In this document: positions 1 to 5,236 of the stretch, piece by piece
Layout: the number at the start of each line of letters is the position of its first letter
How positions within the stretch are numbered: position 1 is the first letter of the stretch
From: Prolixibacteraceae bacterium
GTDB lineage: Bacteria; Bacteroidota; Bacteroidia; Bacteroidales; Prolixibacteraceae
DNA: 10,293 nucleotides
Assembly (NCBI GenBank): GCA_016931875.1
Contig: JAFGDX010000092.1
Coordinates: forward strand, 1 to 10,293
Direction: 5' to 3'
Program-made: the position numbers and the translations under genes
Notes under the pieces: model-generated
Databases searched by the model: none
Told to the model about the DNA's origin: nothing
The model's input: only the letters and a program-made list of their open reading frames with translations

Positions 1-64
1 GCCGGACAGGAACGAGCTCCGAAATCCGCAACGACAACTTACAAGTGACCGTTGGCAACAAGTG
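1..64 (+). repeat. 3' half of a palindromic, attC-like repeat (left copy)
   Basis: The window opens inside a repeat whose complete second copy lies near the right end (about 10079-10223). Aligned in the same orientation, both share GACAGGAA (5-12 here, 10165-10172 there), then an ATC-GC-ACG-like block, then ACA-x-GTGACCGTTG (41-54 here). The distance from GACAGG to the GTTG core is 46 nt here and 45 nt there. The bases after the shared core (GTTGGCAACAAGTG, 51-64) do not match the right copy in direct orientation beyond the core, but they are complementary to the right copy's 5' arm. The 5' arm of this copy is outside the window. Confidence 0.7.
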
Positions 65-129
65 TAAAAAAAAAGACAGAAAAGTGGGTAAAATAGATTA
101 TACAACTAAAATATTAACAACAGATAAGA

Positions 130-160
130 TTTGACTTTTTGATAGGACAGTGCAAATTTG
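130..160 (+). promoter_or_regulatory. Possible housekeeping (Bacteroidota -33/-7) promoter for the sigma operon
   Basis: TTTG at 130-133 is followed after 19 nt by CAAATTTG at 153-160, one base off the Bacteroidota -7 consensus TAnnTTTG with acceptable spacing. It would give a leader of roughly 180 nt before the sigma start at 345. In AT-rich DNA such matches occur by chance, so this is tentative. Confidence 0.3.
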
Positions 161-266
161 AGGGAATTTATTTTGTTTTTTTCTCCCACCCGCAAAAAGA
201 GAGAGAAACCCCGCACACATTGCACACATTGCCAAAGCCACACAAGCCAACCCTCAAACCAAAGCT

Positions 267-297
267 TTGTCAAAGAGTGCAATCTTGCCGACACACC
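267..297 (+). promoter_or_regulatory. Degenerate ECF-type promoter upstream of the sigma gene (candidate autoregulation)
   Basis: TTGTCAAA at 267-274, a 14-nt spacer, then CGACACACC from 289. This matches the TTGTCAGG-N15-CGACTATTC motif found before five downstream units in the first six bases and in CGAC, with a spacer one base shorter, as in the 5160 site. CGAC begins 56 nt before the sigma ATG, close to the 55 nt seen at the 4594 and 5160 sites. The GG of the -35 half and the TATTC extension are missing, so it may be weaker. Confidence 0.45.
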
Positions 298-344
298 GGC
301 AGGAAATTGAAGATTAAACTGTATTTTTGAGATTTTGACATTAA

Positions 345-899
345 ATGAATAAAAAAGATTTATCAACTTGGGTGGCAGAATTTACTGACGACCTGTACAG
401 ATGGGCTTATCATAAGACATCTTCAAATGATTTAGCCGCTGATTTGGTGCAGGATACTTTCCTTGCTGCCTCTGAAAAAATAGAAAGTTTCAAAGGTGAC
501 AGTTCGCCAAAAACATGGCTTTTCAGTATCCTGAACCACAAAATTATCGACCATTACAGGAAAAAAGTAAACCAAACTGTTAACATTGATGACCAATCTT
601 TTTCTGTATTTTTTGATTCCGGTGGAAGCTGGGAGGAAAGCCGTAAGCCAAAAGACTGGCACGAAAACGATGAAAAACATGTGCTCGACGACAACGAATT
701 TCAGAAGGTACTTGAAAAATGTATGGATGCCCTTCCCGAAAAATGGAATGCGTGTGTAAAATTAAAATACCTGGCTGAAAAAAATGGAGAAGAAATTTGT
801 CAGGAACTGGGAATTACCACGTCCAATTTTTGGCAGATTGTTCACAGGGCAAAACTTCAGTTGAGGGATTGCGTGGAGAAAAACTGGTTCAACAATTAA
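345..899 (+). CDS. ECF-type sigma-70 family RNA polymerase sigma factor
   Basis: A 184-residue sigma factor that would direct RNA polymerase to a dedicated promoter set. The sigma-2 region spans about residues 8-75, with the region 2.1/2.2-like DLVQDTFLAA and the promoter-melting PKTWLFSILNHKIIDHYRKK. A charged linker (about 78-115) follows, with the FFDSGGSW and KPKDWHENDEKH segments. Sigma-4 covers about 116-182, with LPEKW, the helix-turn-helix around EEICQELGITTSNFWQIVHRAKLQLRDC and a terminal EKNWF. The linker and this sigma-4 sequence resemble the TIGR02943-type ECF family, whose genes are often followed by a small zinc-finger anti-sigma gene (from memory). The next gene, 12 nt downstream, fits that. 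No region 1.1 or 3 is present, as is normal for ECF factors. It is the only transcription factor in the window and the natural reader of the repeated motif downstream. Confidence 0.93.
   Translation: MNKKDLSTWVAEFTDDLYRWAYHKTSSNDLAADLVQDTFLAASEKIESFKGDSSPKTWLFSILNHKIIDHYRKKVNQTVNIDDQSFSVFFDSGGSWEESRKPKDWHENDEKHVLDDNEFQKVLEKCMDALPEKWNACVKLKYLAEKNGEEICQELGITTSNFWQIVHRAKLQLRDCVEKNWFNN
797..828 (+). promoter_or_regulatory. Possible internal ECF-type promoter before the anti-sigma gene
   Basis: Inside the sigma coding region, TTGTCAGG (797-804) is followed after exactly 15 nt by CGTCCAATT (820-828). The -35 half is identical to the intergenic sites and the spacing is the same. The -10 half is CGTC, the commonest ECF -10 core, rather than CGAC. 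It lies 92 nt before the anti-sigma ATG, farther than the other sites, and could be a coding coincidence, since TTGTCAGG here encodes part of the conserved sigma-4 helix. Confidence 0.3.
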
Positions 900-911
900 T
901 TCAGAAGAATC

Positions 912-1181
912 ATGAAAAATAAAATAATGCACTTTTTCTTTCTATCGTGTTTAAAAGCTACCGAGTTGATTGAAAAAAAATTTCATTTCAAACTGTCGTT
1001 TACCGAAAAAGTTCAGCTTGAAATGCACAAAATGATGTGCGACGCGTGTAAAACCTACGAAAAACAGAGCGGGATTATTGAAAAAGGATTAACAGAACAT
1101 CATCACGAACACCAGCATGAAATGGATTTGGAAGATTTAAAAAAACAAATTCAATCAAAGTTGTCACAAAGTTCAAATTAG
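912..1181 (+). CDS. Small soluble zinc-finger (ZAS-type) anti-sigma protein
   Basis: An 89-residue protein starting 12 nt after the sigma gene. Residues 39-46 read HKMMCDAC, which is H-x3-C-x2-C, the core zinc/thiol signature of ZAS anti-sigma factors (RsrA/ChrR type; zf-HC2-like). A basic helical segment (EKVQLEMHK) precedes it and KTYEKQ follows, the layout of small anti-sigma proteins paired with this sigma type. A third cysteine is at residue 13. A histidine-rich patch, HHHEHQHE (63-70), precedes a C-terminal amphipathic helix. No convincing membrane segment is seen beyond a short hydrophobic N-terminus (HFFFLSCL), so it is probably cytoplasmic. Inference: it binds and silences the adjacent sigma factor and releases it when zinc is lost or cysteines are oxidised. 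The identification rests on motif, size and position. Confidence 0.75.
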   Translation: MKNKIMHFFFLSCLKATELIEKKFHFKLSFTEKVQLEMHKMMCDACKTYEKQSGIIEKGLTEHHHEHQHEMDLEDLKKQIQSKLSQSSN

Positions 1182-1445
1182 ATGAAAAATAAACACGAAA
1201 CACAAAGTTTTCTGAAACTTGCGTCACAAAAAGAATCACTGAATCGTGCGCTGCGAGTGGCAGTTCTGGTTGGAATAATCCTGAATCTAATTAACAATCC
1301 TTCCTTATTTCAGCTTAAAACGGAAGGAATCAATATTTACCGGGTATTACTCACATTTTTAGTCCCTTTTTGTGTATCGTTGTATTCATCCGTTTTAGCC
1401 CACCGAAAAAAATGCCCCGAGACAGTTGCCATTAAAACCGATTAA
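1182..1445 (+). CDS. nrtS: NrtS-like two-helix membrane protein (putative nitrate/nitrite transporter)
   Basis: An 87-residue protein whose ATG directly follows the anti-sigma stop (0-nt gap), implying translational coupling. Two hydrophobic helices are visible: about 24-39 (LRVAVLVGIILNLINN) and about 53-74 (YRVLLTFLVPFCVSLYSSVLAH), joined by a short polar loop. The pattern RALRVAVLVGxILNLIN followed by LLTFLVPxCVSxYSSV matches the small NrtS family as I recall it. That family was described in cyanobacteria as a nitrate/nitrite transporter. Both termini are polar, and a lysine-rich tail follows helix 2. Its role in a redox-type regulon is unclear; export or uptake of nitrogen oxyanions or reactive nitrogen species is speculation. 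Other small paired-helix proteins cannot be excluded. Confidence 0.65.
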   Translation: MKNKHETQSFLKLASQKESLNRALRVAVLVGIILNLINNPSLFQLKTEGINIYRVLLTFLVPFCVSLYSSVLAHRKKCPETVAIKTD

Positions 1446-1449
1446 AATA

Positions 1450-2010
1450 ATGAGCAGAATTAAAGTAATAGAACCCGAAAATGCAACTGGCAGGCTGCAA
1501 GAAATTTACAACGACATAATAAAAAAGCGGGGTAAACTAGCCGATGTCCATAAAATTCAAAGTCTCCGCCCCGAAAGCATTGTTGCCCACCTGGACTTGT
1601 ATTTGGAAATCATGTTCTCGAAATCGGAACTTTCAAGAGCAGAACGCGAAATGATGGCAGTGGTAGTTTCGGTAGCCAACGGTTGCGAATATTGCCAAAT
1701 GCATCATGCTCAAGCACTCAATCATTATTGGAAAAACGACGATAAAATCTCGCAGTTGCGCACTGATTTTAAAAATGCAAATCTAAGCAACCGCGAATTG
1801 GTCCTGTGTAATTTTGCCAACCTCTTAACAGCCAATCCGGAAGCATTTCGAAATGAAAAATATCTCACTCCCCTGAAAAAGATTGATGTCACCGACAGCG
1901 GAATCCTGAATGCGACGCTTGTAGTGGCTTATTTTAATTTTGTAAACCGCATTGTTTTATCTCTCGGATTGGAAGCTACTCAAAACGAAATGCAAGGATA
2001 TAAATACTAA
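1450..2010 (+). CDS. AhpD-like (carboxymuconolactone decarboxylase family) peroxidase-related protein
   Basis: From the ATG at 1450 this is a 186-residue protein. That start lies 4 nt after the previous stop and puts the family N-terminus SRIKVIEP first; an upstream in-frame ATG at 1426 overlaps the previous gene and adds only MPLKPIKI. Residues 67-86 carry the AhpD-type active site, E67 then NGCEYCQMHH, giving C79-x2-C82-x3-H86. The catalytic cysteines, histidine and upstream acidic residue of the CMD/AhpD domain are therefore all present. The layout fits the 'uncharacterized peroxidase-related enzyme' subfamily (TIGR01926 type): an all-helical domain with a long N-terminal lead-in and a C-terminal YFNFVNRIVLSLG segment. 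Likely role: thiol-dependent hydroperoxide reduction or disulfide reductase activity in the cytoplasm. The exact substrate is not known for this subfamily. Confidence 0.85.
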   Translation: MSRIKVIEPENATGRLQEIYNDIIKKRGKLADVHKIQSLRPESIVAHLDLYLEIMFSKSELSRAEREMMAVVVSVANGCEYCQMHHAQALNHYWKNDDKISQLRTDFKNANLSNRELVLCNFANLLTANPEAFRNEKYLTPLKKIDVTDSGILNATLVVAYFNFVNRIVLSLGLEATQNEMQGYKY

Positions 2011-2012
2011 AA

Positions 2013-2699
2013 ATGAGTTTCCCTGAAATAAACATTAACAAAATTGCCACACTCCCCATTGAAACCTTTCGGGAAATGGATTTTCTGGCTGTTCGGAATT
2101 ACAATCTTCCTATTGAATTGATGATGGAAAATGCCGGATTAAATCTTGCACGCCTCGCCGCTTCATTGCTTCCTGAAAAAGGTCAAATCCTTATTGGAGT
2201 TGGAACCGGGAACAACGGAGGCGGCGGATTGGTTGCCGCAAGAAGGCTTGCCGCGTGGGGATTCGAGGTTTTTCTTGATATTCCTGACCAAAATCTGAAA
2301 AAACTTCCAGCCAGCCAATTAAAAAAGGCGTTAACATTTGGTGCGAAAACTGAAAAACCGAAACACCCAAAGCTCTTTATCGATGCGTATTTTGGTTTTT
2401 CACAAAGGCTGCCTTTGCCTGCCATTTTTGAAAAGACACTGGAAACAGCCAATCAGTTTAGTTGCCCTAAAATATCGCTCGATTTACCTTCTGGCTTTAA
2501 TAAACATACATTCGAAAGCCTTTTTAAGCCAGATGCTATTCTAACACTGGCAGCGATGAAAACCGAGTTGGTTGCGCTTCTTGAAACGGTTCAAATTTTT
2601 GTTGCCGACCTTGGAATTCCCTCTTTTGTTTATAAGGAATTTAAAACCGAAATCCCTGATTCTTTTAAAACTACTGGTATTTTGCAAATAAAACCTTAG
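2013..2699 (+). CDS. nnrE: Stand-alone NAD(P)H-hydrate epimerase (YjeF N-terminal domain)
   Basis: A 228-residue protein starting 2 nt after the previous stop. The YjeF-N family epimerises R- and S-NAD(P)HX, the damaged hydrated cofactors, so that the dehydratase can repair them. Visible signatures are MMENAG (37-42), the Rossmann-like loop GVGTGNNGGGGLVAARRL (62-79), IDAYFGFS (123-130), LDLPSGF (156-162) and VADLGIP (197-203). The usual GNNGGDG loop reads GNNGGGG, so the aspartate at position 71 is glycine, and the usual Asp after PSG-W/F is asparagine (N163). The bifunctional E. coli type has a C-terminal dehydratase domain of about 280 residues; it is absent here, so the partner (NnrD) must be elsewhere. 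Last gene of the sigma unit. Function is likely, but the active-site changes leave room for a related activity. Confidence 0.8.
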   Translation: MSFPEININKIATLPIETFREMDFLAVRNYNLPIELMMENAGLNLARLAASLLPEKGQILIGVGTGNNGGGGLVAARRLAAWGFEVFLDIPDQNLKKLPASQLKKALTFGAKTEKPKHPKLFIDAYFGFSQRLPLPAIFEKTLETANQFSCPKISLDLPSGFNKHTFESLFKPDAILTLAAMKTELVALLETVQIFVADLGIPSFVYKEFKTEIPDSFKTTGILQIKP

Positions 2700-2808
2700 T
2701 TACTTCTAACCATACAACTTTATTACTTCCGCTCATTTCTTCTCAATTTCCTTGTCAGGAAACACAAAGGCATTCGACTATTCCCGTGAAAATTAAATTT
2801 CACGAGAA
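2700..2808 (+). promoter_or_regulatory. ECF-type promoter 1 with 5' inverted repeat, before the DUF4833 gene
   Basis: TTGTCAGG at 2752-2759, a 15-nt spacer, then CGACTATTC at 2775-2783, ending 25 nt before the ATG at 2809. A 7-bp inverted repeat follows directly: CGTGAAA (2785-2791) and TTTCACG (2798-2804) with a 6-nt loop. It would fall at the extreme 5' end of the transcript, next to the start codon. Confidence 0.7.
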
Positions 2809-3336
2809 ATGAATCAGGTAATAAAAGTCATTATTTTTTCAGCAGTTTTCTTCGTATTTGAACTTGTTTCCACTGCGTCGGACTCGGAAAATTCAAACAG
2901 TAATTCACTGTTCAAAATTGGCCGCAGCAAAGATGCCAACGAAATTTTTTATGAAGTAAGAACAACCCCGGATGGTAATTTAAATTTAGATGAACCTATC
3001 AAAATTTACTGGATAAAATACGCCGAAAACAGCGCAGTTGAGCCATTAACGAAAGTTCAGCAGCTTTTTGCCTACGGATTAAAATTTTTGGAAGTTACGC
3101 CTGAAAAAGCCGATTTTCAGTTTGTTTCCTATGCTAAACGAACCTTGTCGCTTTCAAAAAACGATGTCGGGAAATATGTAGTTTCGACCGAAGTCGACGG
3201 TAAGAACGTGGAACTCGAACGGGTTTTTTTACAAATTGACGGCGGCACCTTCTGGTTTCCAAAAATATCACGAGTTGAGATTTATGCAAAAAAAGCGGAA
3301 GCAGGAGAGCCTGTTGTCGAAATTATAATTCCCTGA
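2809..3336 (+). CDS. DUF4833 family exported protein
   Basis: A 175-residue protein with an N-terminal hydrophobic signal (about 5-20, VIKVIIFSAVFFVFELV) and probable cleavage near residues 22-24. The mature part opens with LFKIGRSKDANEIFYEV, continues with GNLNLDEPIKIYWIKYAE and ends in a beta-rich region with an aromatic GGTFWFPKISRVEIYAKK. I recognise this combination as the DUF4833 family, common in Bacteroidota, of unknown function. No catalytic cysteine, serine triad or metal-ligand cluster stands out, so a binding or structural periplasmic role is more likely than an enzyme. It has its own ECF-type promoter and is followed after 40 nt by the rhodanese-thioredoxin gene, which has no such promoter and is probably co-transcribed. 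Both products are exported. Confidence 0.75.
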   Translation: MNQVIKVIIFSAVFFVFELVSTASDSENSNSNSLFKIGRSKDANEIFYEVRTTPDGNLNLDEPIKIYWIKYAENSAVEPLTKVQQLFAYGLKFLEVTPEKADFQFVSYAKRTLSLSKNDVGKYVVSTEVDGKNVELERVFLQIDGGTFWFPKISRVEIYAKKAEAGEPVVEIIIP

Positions 3337-3376
3337 TTTAAATAGCGAAAACTATCAAAAACAAATACTTCAAAAA

Positions 3377-4105
3377 ATGAAACGATTAATCAATCCTGCA
3401 ATATTATTACTCCTGCAATTTTGCACATTTGCACAACCCACAAAAATAAACCAGGTGAACCCTGCCCAGTTTAACCAACTTATTAAAAAACCGGGCGGAG
3501 TTTTACTTGATGTTCGTACTCAAAATGAATATAAAAACGGGCATATTGCCAATGCAGGGCAATTAAATTATTACGCTCTCGACTTTAGAAAACGCGTATT
3601 ACTACTACCTAAAGACGAGCCCATTTATTTGTATTGCAACACTGGTTGGCGTAGTGAAAAAGCCGCACAAATTTTAGAAGAAAACGGCTACAAAAATGTG
3701 TATAGCCTGGAACACGGAATCATGGACTGGGAACTGCAAAACCTCCCGGTAGTGGTTGACCCTGACGCCAAACCCGACACCGAAAATAAAATGGAATATG
3801 AAGAACTGGCACGGTTTATCGAATCTGGGAAACCCGTGTTTATTGACTTTTACGCGCCGTGGTGTGGCCCGTGTCGTACGATGATGCCAATTGTTGACGA
3901 GTTGAAAACAAAATACCAAGGAAAAGTGAATGTGATAAAGGTGAATGTTGATGCCAGCAAAAAACTGGTGAAAGAAATGAAAATTCAGGGTGTGCCGTAT
4001 TTCAAGTTATACAAAAACGGCTCGTTAATTTATTTAAAAAATGGGTTGGCAACGCGTGACGAGCTTTTATCCGCTTTTGAAAAAAGCGAGAAAATCAAAA
4101 AATGA
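3377..4105 (+). CDS. Exported rhodanese-thioredoxin fusion protein
   Basis: A 242-residue protein. Residues 1-20 are a signal peptide ending F-A-Q, a typical Bacteroidota cleavage context. A rhodanese domain spans about 25-127: VLLDVRTQNEY (42-52), GHI-NA (55-60) and the active-site loop CNTGWR with C87, followed by the LEHGIMDWE motif. A thioredoxin domain spans about 137-238: FIDFYAPWCGPC with C163 and C166, and the cis-proline in GVPYF (P207). Both active sites look intact. The rhodanese could carry sulfane sulfur on C87, and the thioredoxin domain in the same chain could reduce the persulfide or partner disulfides. This is inference from domain order. Location is the periplasm. A TTATTTTAG/CTAAAATAA inverted repeat lies just downstream. 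Confidence 0.9.
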   Translation: MKRLINPAILLLLQFCTFAQPTKINQVNPAQFNQLIKKPGGVLLDVRTQNEYKNGHIANAGQLNYYALDFRKRVLLLPKDEPIYLYCNTGWRSEKAAQILEENGYKNVYSLEHGIMDWELQNLPVVVDPDAKPDTENKMEYEELARFIESGKPVFIDFYAPWCGPCRTMMPIVDELKTKYQGKVNVIKVNVDASKKLVKEMKIQGVPYFKLYKNGSLIYLKNGLATRDELLSAFEKSEKIKK

Positions 4106-4113
4106 ATATCGCC

Positions 4114-4138
4114 TTATTTTAGGCCGTGACTAAAATAA
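4114..4138 (+). terminator. AT-rich inverted repeat, possible weak terminator
   Basis: Perfect 9-bp arms, TTATTTTAG (4114-4122) and CTAAAATAA (4130-4138), flank a 7-nt loop, starting 8 nt after the rhodanese-thioredoxin stop. The stem is AT-rich and no U-tract follows, so termination would be weak. It sits between one transcription unit and the next ECF-type promoter. Confidence 0.35.
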
Positions 4139-4147
4139 TATCGGATT

Positions 4148-4179
4148 TTGTCAGGATTGAAGAAATCTTCCGACTATCA
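4148..4179 (+). promoter_or_regulatory. ECF-type promoter 2, before the DsrE-like gene
   Basis: TTGTCAGG at 4148-4155, a 15-nt spacer, and CGACTATCA at 4171-4179; CGAC begins 49 nt before the ATG. It shares the extended block ATTTTGTCAGGATT with the site at 6946. Confidence 0.7.
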
Positions 4180-4219
4180 CTCAAAATTAAAATAGTTAAA
4201 CAATTTAAAATTAAAAAAG

Positions 4220-4576
4220 ATGGCAAAAATAGCAATCGTAGTTTTTTCAGATACAAATACCATTGAAGCCATGGGAAAAGTGTCGAATGCATTTATGTTG
4301 GCTTTAGAAGCAGTTGAAAATGGCGACGACCTGAAAATTATTTTTGAAGGGGCAGGCACAAAATGGATTGGGGAGTTAGAAAAAGAAGACCACAAATTGC
4401 ACGGTTTGTACAAAGTATTAAAAGACAAAATTACCGGTGCATGTAGTTTCTGTGCTCAGGCTTTTGGAGTAAAAAACCAGGTGGAAAGCGCCGGAATCAA
4501 TTTAATTTCAGAATACAAGCAACATCCAAGTTTGCGGAATCTGATTACTGAAGGGTACAGTGTAATTAATTTCTGA
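4220..4576 (+). CDS. DsrE family cytoplasmic sulfur-relay-like protein
   Basis: A 118-residue protein with no signal peptide. The fold pattern is that of DsrE/DsrF-like proteins: an opening beta strand AKIAIVVFSD, a helix (EAMGKVSNAFMLALEAVENG), a strand with a small-residue loop (LKIIFEGAGT), and a cysteine-bearing GACSFCAQAFG (73-83, with C75 and C78) preceding a helix. Related proteins (DsrE, TusD, YchN) pass sulfane sulfur on a conserved cysteine, and C78 or C75 would be the acceptor. Which one is equivalent cannot be settled by eye. It forms a single-gene unit with its own ECF-type promoter, directly after the rhodanese fusion. That suggests sulfane-sulfur handling in both compartments, which is inference. 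Confidence 0.85.
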   Translation: MAKIAIVVFSDTNTIEAMGKVSNAFMLALEAVENGDDLKIIFEGAGTKWIGELEKEDHKLHGLYKVLKDKITGACSFCAQAFGVKNQVESAGINLISEYKQHPSLRNLITEGYSVINF

Positions 4577-4593
4577 AAAAAATTGAATATGGT

Positions 4594-4625
4594 TTGTCAG
4601 GAAATTATTTGTGTGCCGACAAATC
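4594..4625 (+). promoter_or_regulatory. ECF-type promoter 3, before the thioredoxin-like gene
   Basis: TTGTCAGG at 4594-4601, a 15-nt spacer, CGACAAATC from 4617; CGAC begins 55 nt before the ATG at 4672. The -10 extension differs from TATTC. An ATTTGT/ACAAAT inverted repeat (4607-4612, 4619-4624) overlaps the -10 half. Confidence 0.6.
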
Positions 4626-4671
4626 AGTCGTAAACTAAAATTATCAGTAAAAAATTTAAAATTCAAAAATT

Positions 4672-5079
4672 ATGAAAACAGTTAAGACGATTTTCGCAAG
4701 TGTAGCACTTGTAGTGGTGATTTCAGTTTCTGCTTTTGCAGGAACAGGTTCAAAAGTAGTGGCAGTCATTAACCATGCAAAATGGTGCCCGGCTTGCCAA
4801 AACAACGGCGAACGCGCCATGGCCTGCTTTAAGGAAAACAACAAGGATATGGCTATCCAGTTTGTGGCCAACGATGTAACCGACGATGCAAGCAAAGCTA
4901 AATCAGCCGAAGAGTTGAAAAAAGTTGGCCTCGATAAAGCGATGGCTGATTACAAAACAACGGGCGTGGCTTATTTTTTCGACGCCGAATCGAAAAAACT
5001 GATTACACAGGTGAGTGTTGCAAAAAGCAACGAAGAATTAGCGGAAACAATGAAACTCGCATTAAACGAGGTGAAGTAA
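4672..5079 (+). CDS. Exported thioredoxin-like protein with WCPAC site
   Basis: A 135-residue protein with a clear signal peptide (1-23, ending A-F-A before GTG). The mature domain begins VVAVINHAKWCPACQNNGE, giving a redox-active C39-P-A-C42 pair at the start of a helix, as in thioredoxin-fold proteins. A third cysteine, C52, lies one helix later. Later strands read MAIQFVANDVTD and GVAYFFDAESKKLITQV. The position that normally holds the cis-proline (GVP in thioredoxin) appears to be GVA (A100), so substrate binding may differ from classical thioredoxin. Likely a periplasmic thiol-disulfide protein, of unknown partner. It is a single-gene unit with its own ECF-type promoter, closed by the strongest terminator in the window. 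Confidence 0.82.
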   Translation: MKTVKTIFASVALVVVISVSAFAGTGSKVVAVINHAKWCPACQNNGERAMACFKENNKDMAIQFVANDVTDDASKAKSAEELKKVGLDKAMADYKTTGVAYFFDAESKKLITQVSVAKSNEELAETMKLALNEVK

Positions 5080-5097
5080 AGAAGGGAGGATTTGAGT

Positions 5098-5128
5098 AAA
5101 AAAGCGGGGCATCAGTCCCGCTTTTTTT
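5098..5128 (+). terminator. Rho-independent terminator
   Basis: Stem of six A plus GCGGG (5098-5108), loop GCATCAGT (5109-5116), CCCGC (5117-5121) and a run of seven T (5122-5128). It starts 18 nt after the thioredoxin-like stop. The A and T tracts extend the stem, so it may work on both strands. Confidence 0.9.
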
Positions 5129-5159
5129 ATGCATTTTTTTGAAAAAATATTGCTTCCAG

Positions 5160-5190
5160 TTGTCAGGTTTTGAATTATTTACGACTGTTC
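5160..5190 (+). promoter_or_regulatory. ECF-type promoter 4, before the OB-fold/YceI/peroxiredoxin unit
   Basis: TTGTCAGG at 5160-5167, a 14-nt spacer (one shorter than the other strong sites), CGACTGTTC at 5182-5190; CGAC begins 55 nt before the ATG at 5237. It follows the terminator by about 30 nt, so it starts an independent unit. Confidence 0.65.
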
Positions 5191-5236
5191 AGGCATAAAA
5201 CAAAAATTGAAATTTTAAAAATCAAAAATTGAAAAA

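Larger units (their letters stand above)
65..344 (+). other. Gene-free leader of the sigma-factor operon
   Basis: About 280 nt without a believable gene. It starts with a run of nine A (64-72 region) and an AT-rich stretch. It then contains a G-poor, C/A-rich block (about 183-265) with a tandem 9-mer, GCACACATT, at 213-221 and 222-230. Two candidate promoters are listed separately. The open frames on both strands here have low-complexity or basic translations with no recognisable domain. Confidence 0.6.

Noticed and set aside
139..330. 63-residue open frame upstream of the sigma gene
   Set aside because: Low-complexity, basic, C/A-rich translation with no domain; it overlaps promoter-like elements and has no gene-like codon pattern.
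106..366. 86-residue minus-strand open frame
   Set aside because: Antisense to the sigma leader and start, without a recognisable domain; every supported gene is on the + strand.
1161..1190. TTGTCACA near the anti-sigma 3' end as another promoter copy
   Set aside because: No CGAC or CGTC at the required distance, and the next gene abuts with no room for a leader.
1426..1449. Upstream ATG as the start of the AhpD-like gene
   Set aside because: It overlaps the preceding gene by 20 nt and adds eight residues unlike the family N-terminus; the ATG at 1450 is better placed.
3314..3357. TTGTCG ... CGAAAACTATC before the rhodanese-thioredoxin gene as a sixth intergenic promoter
   Set aside because: The -35 half matches poorly and the spacing is far too long; co-transcription with DUF4833 is simpler.
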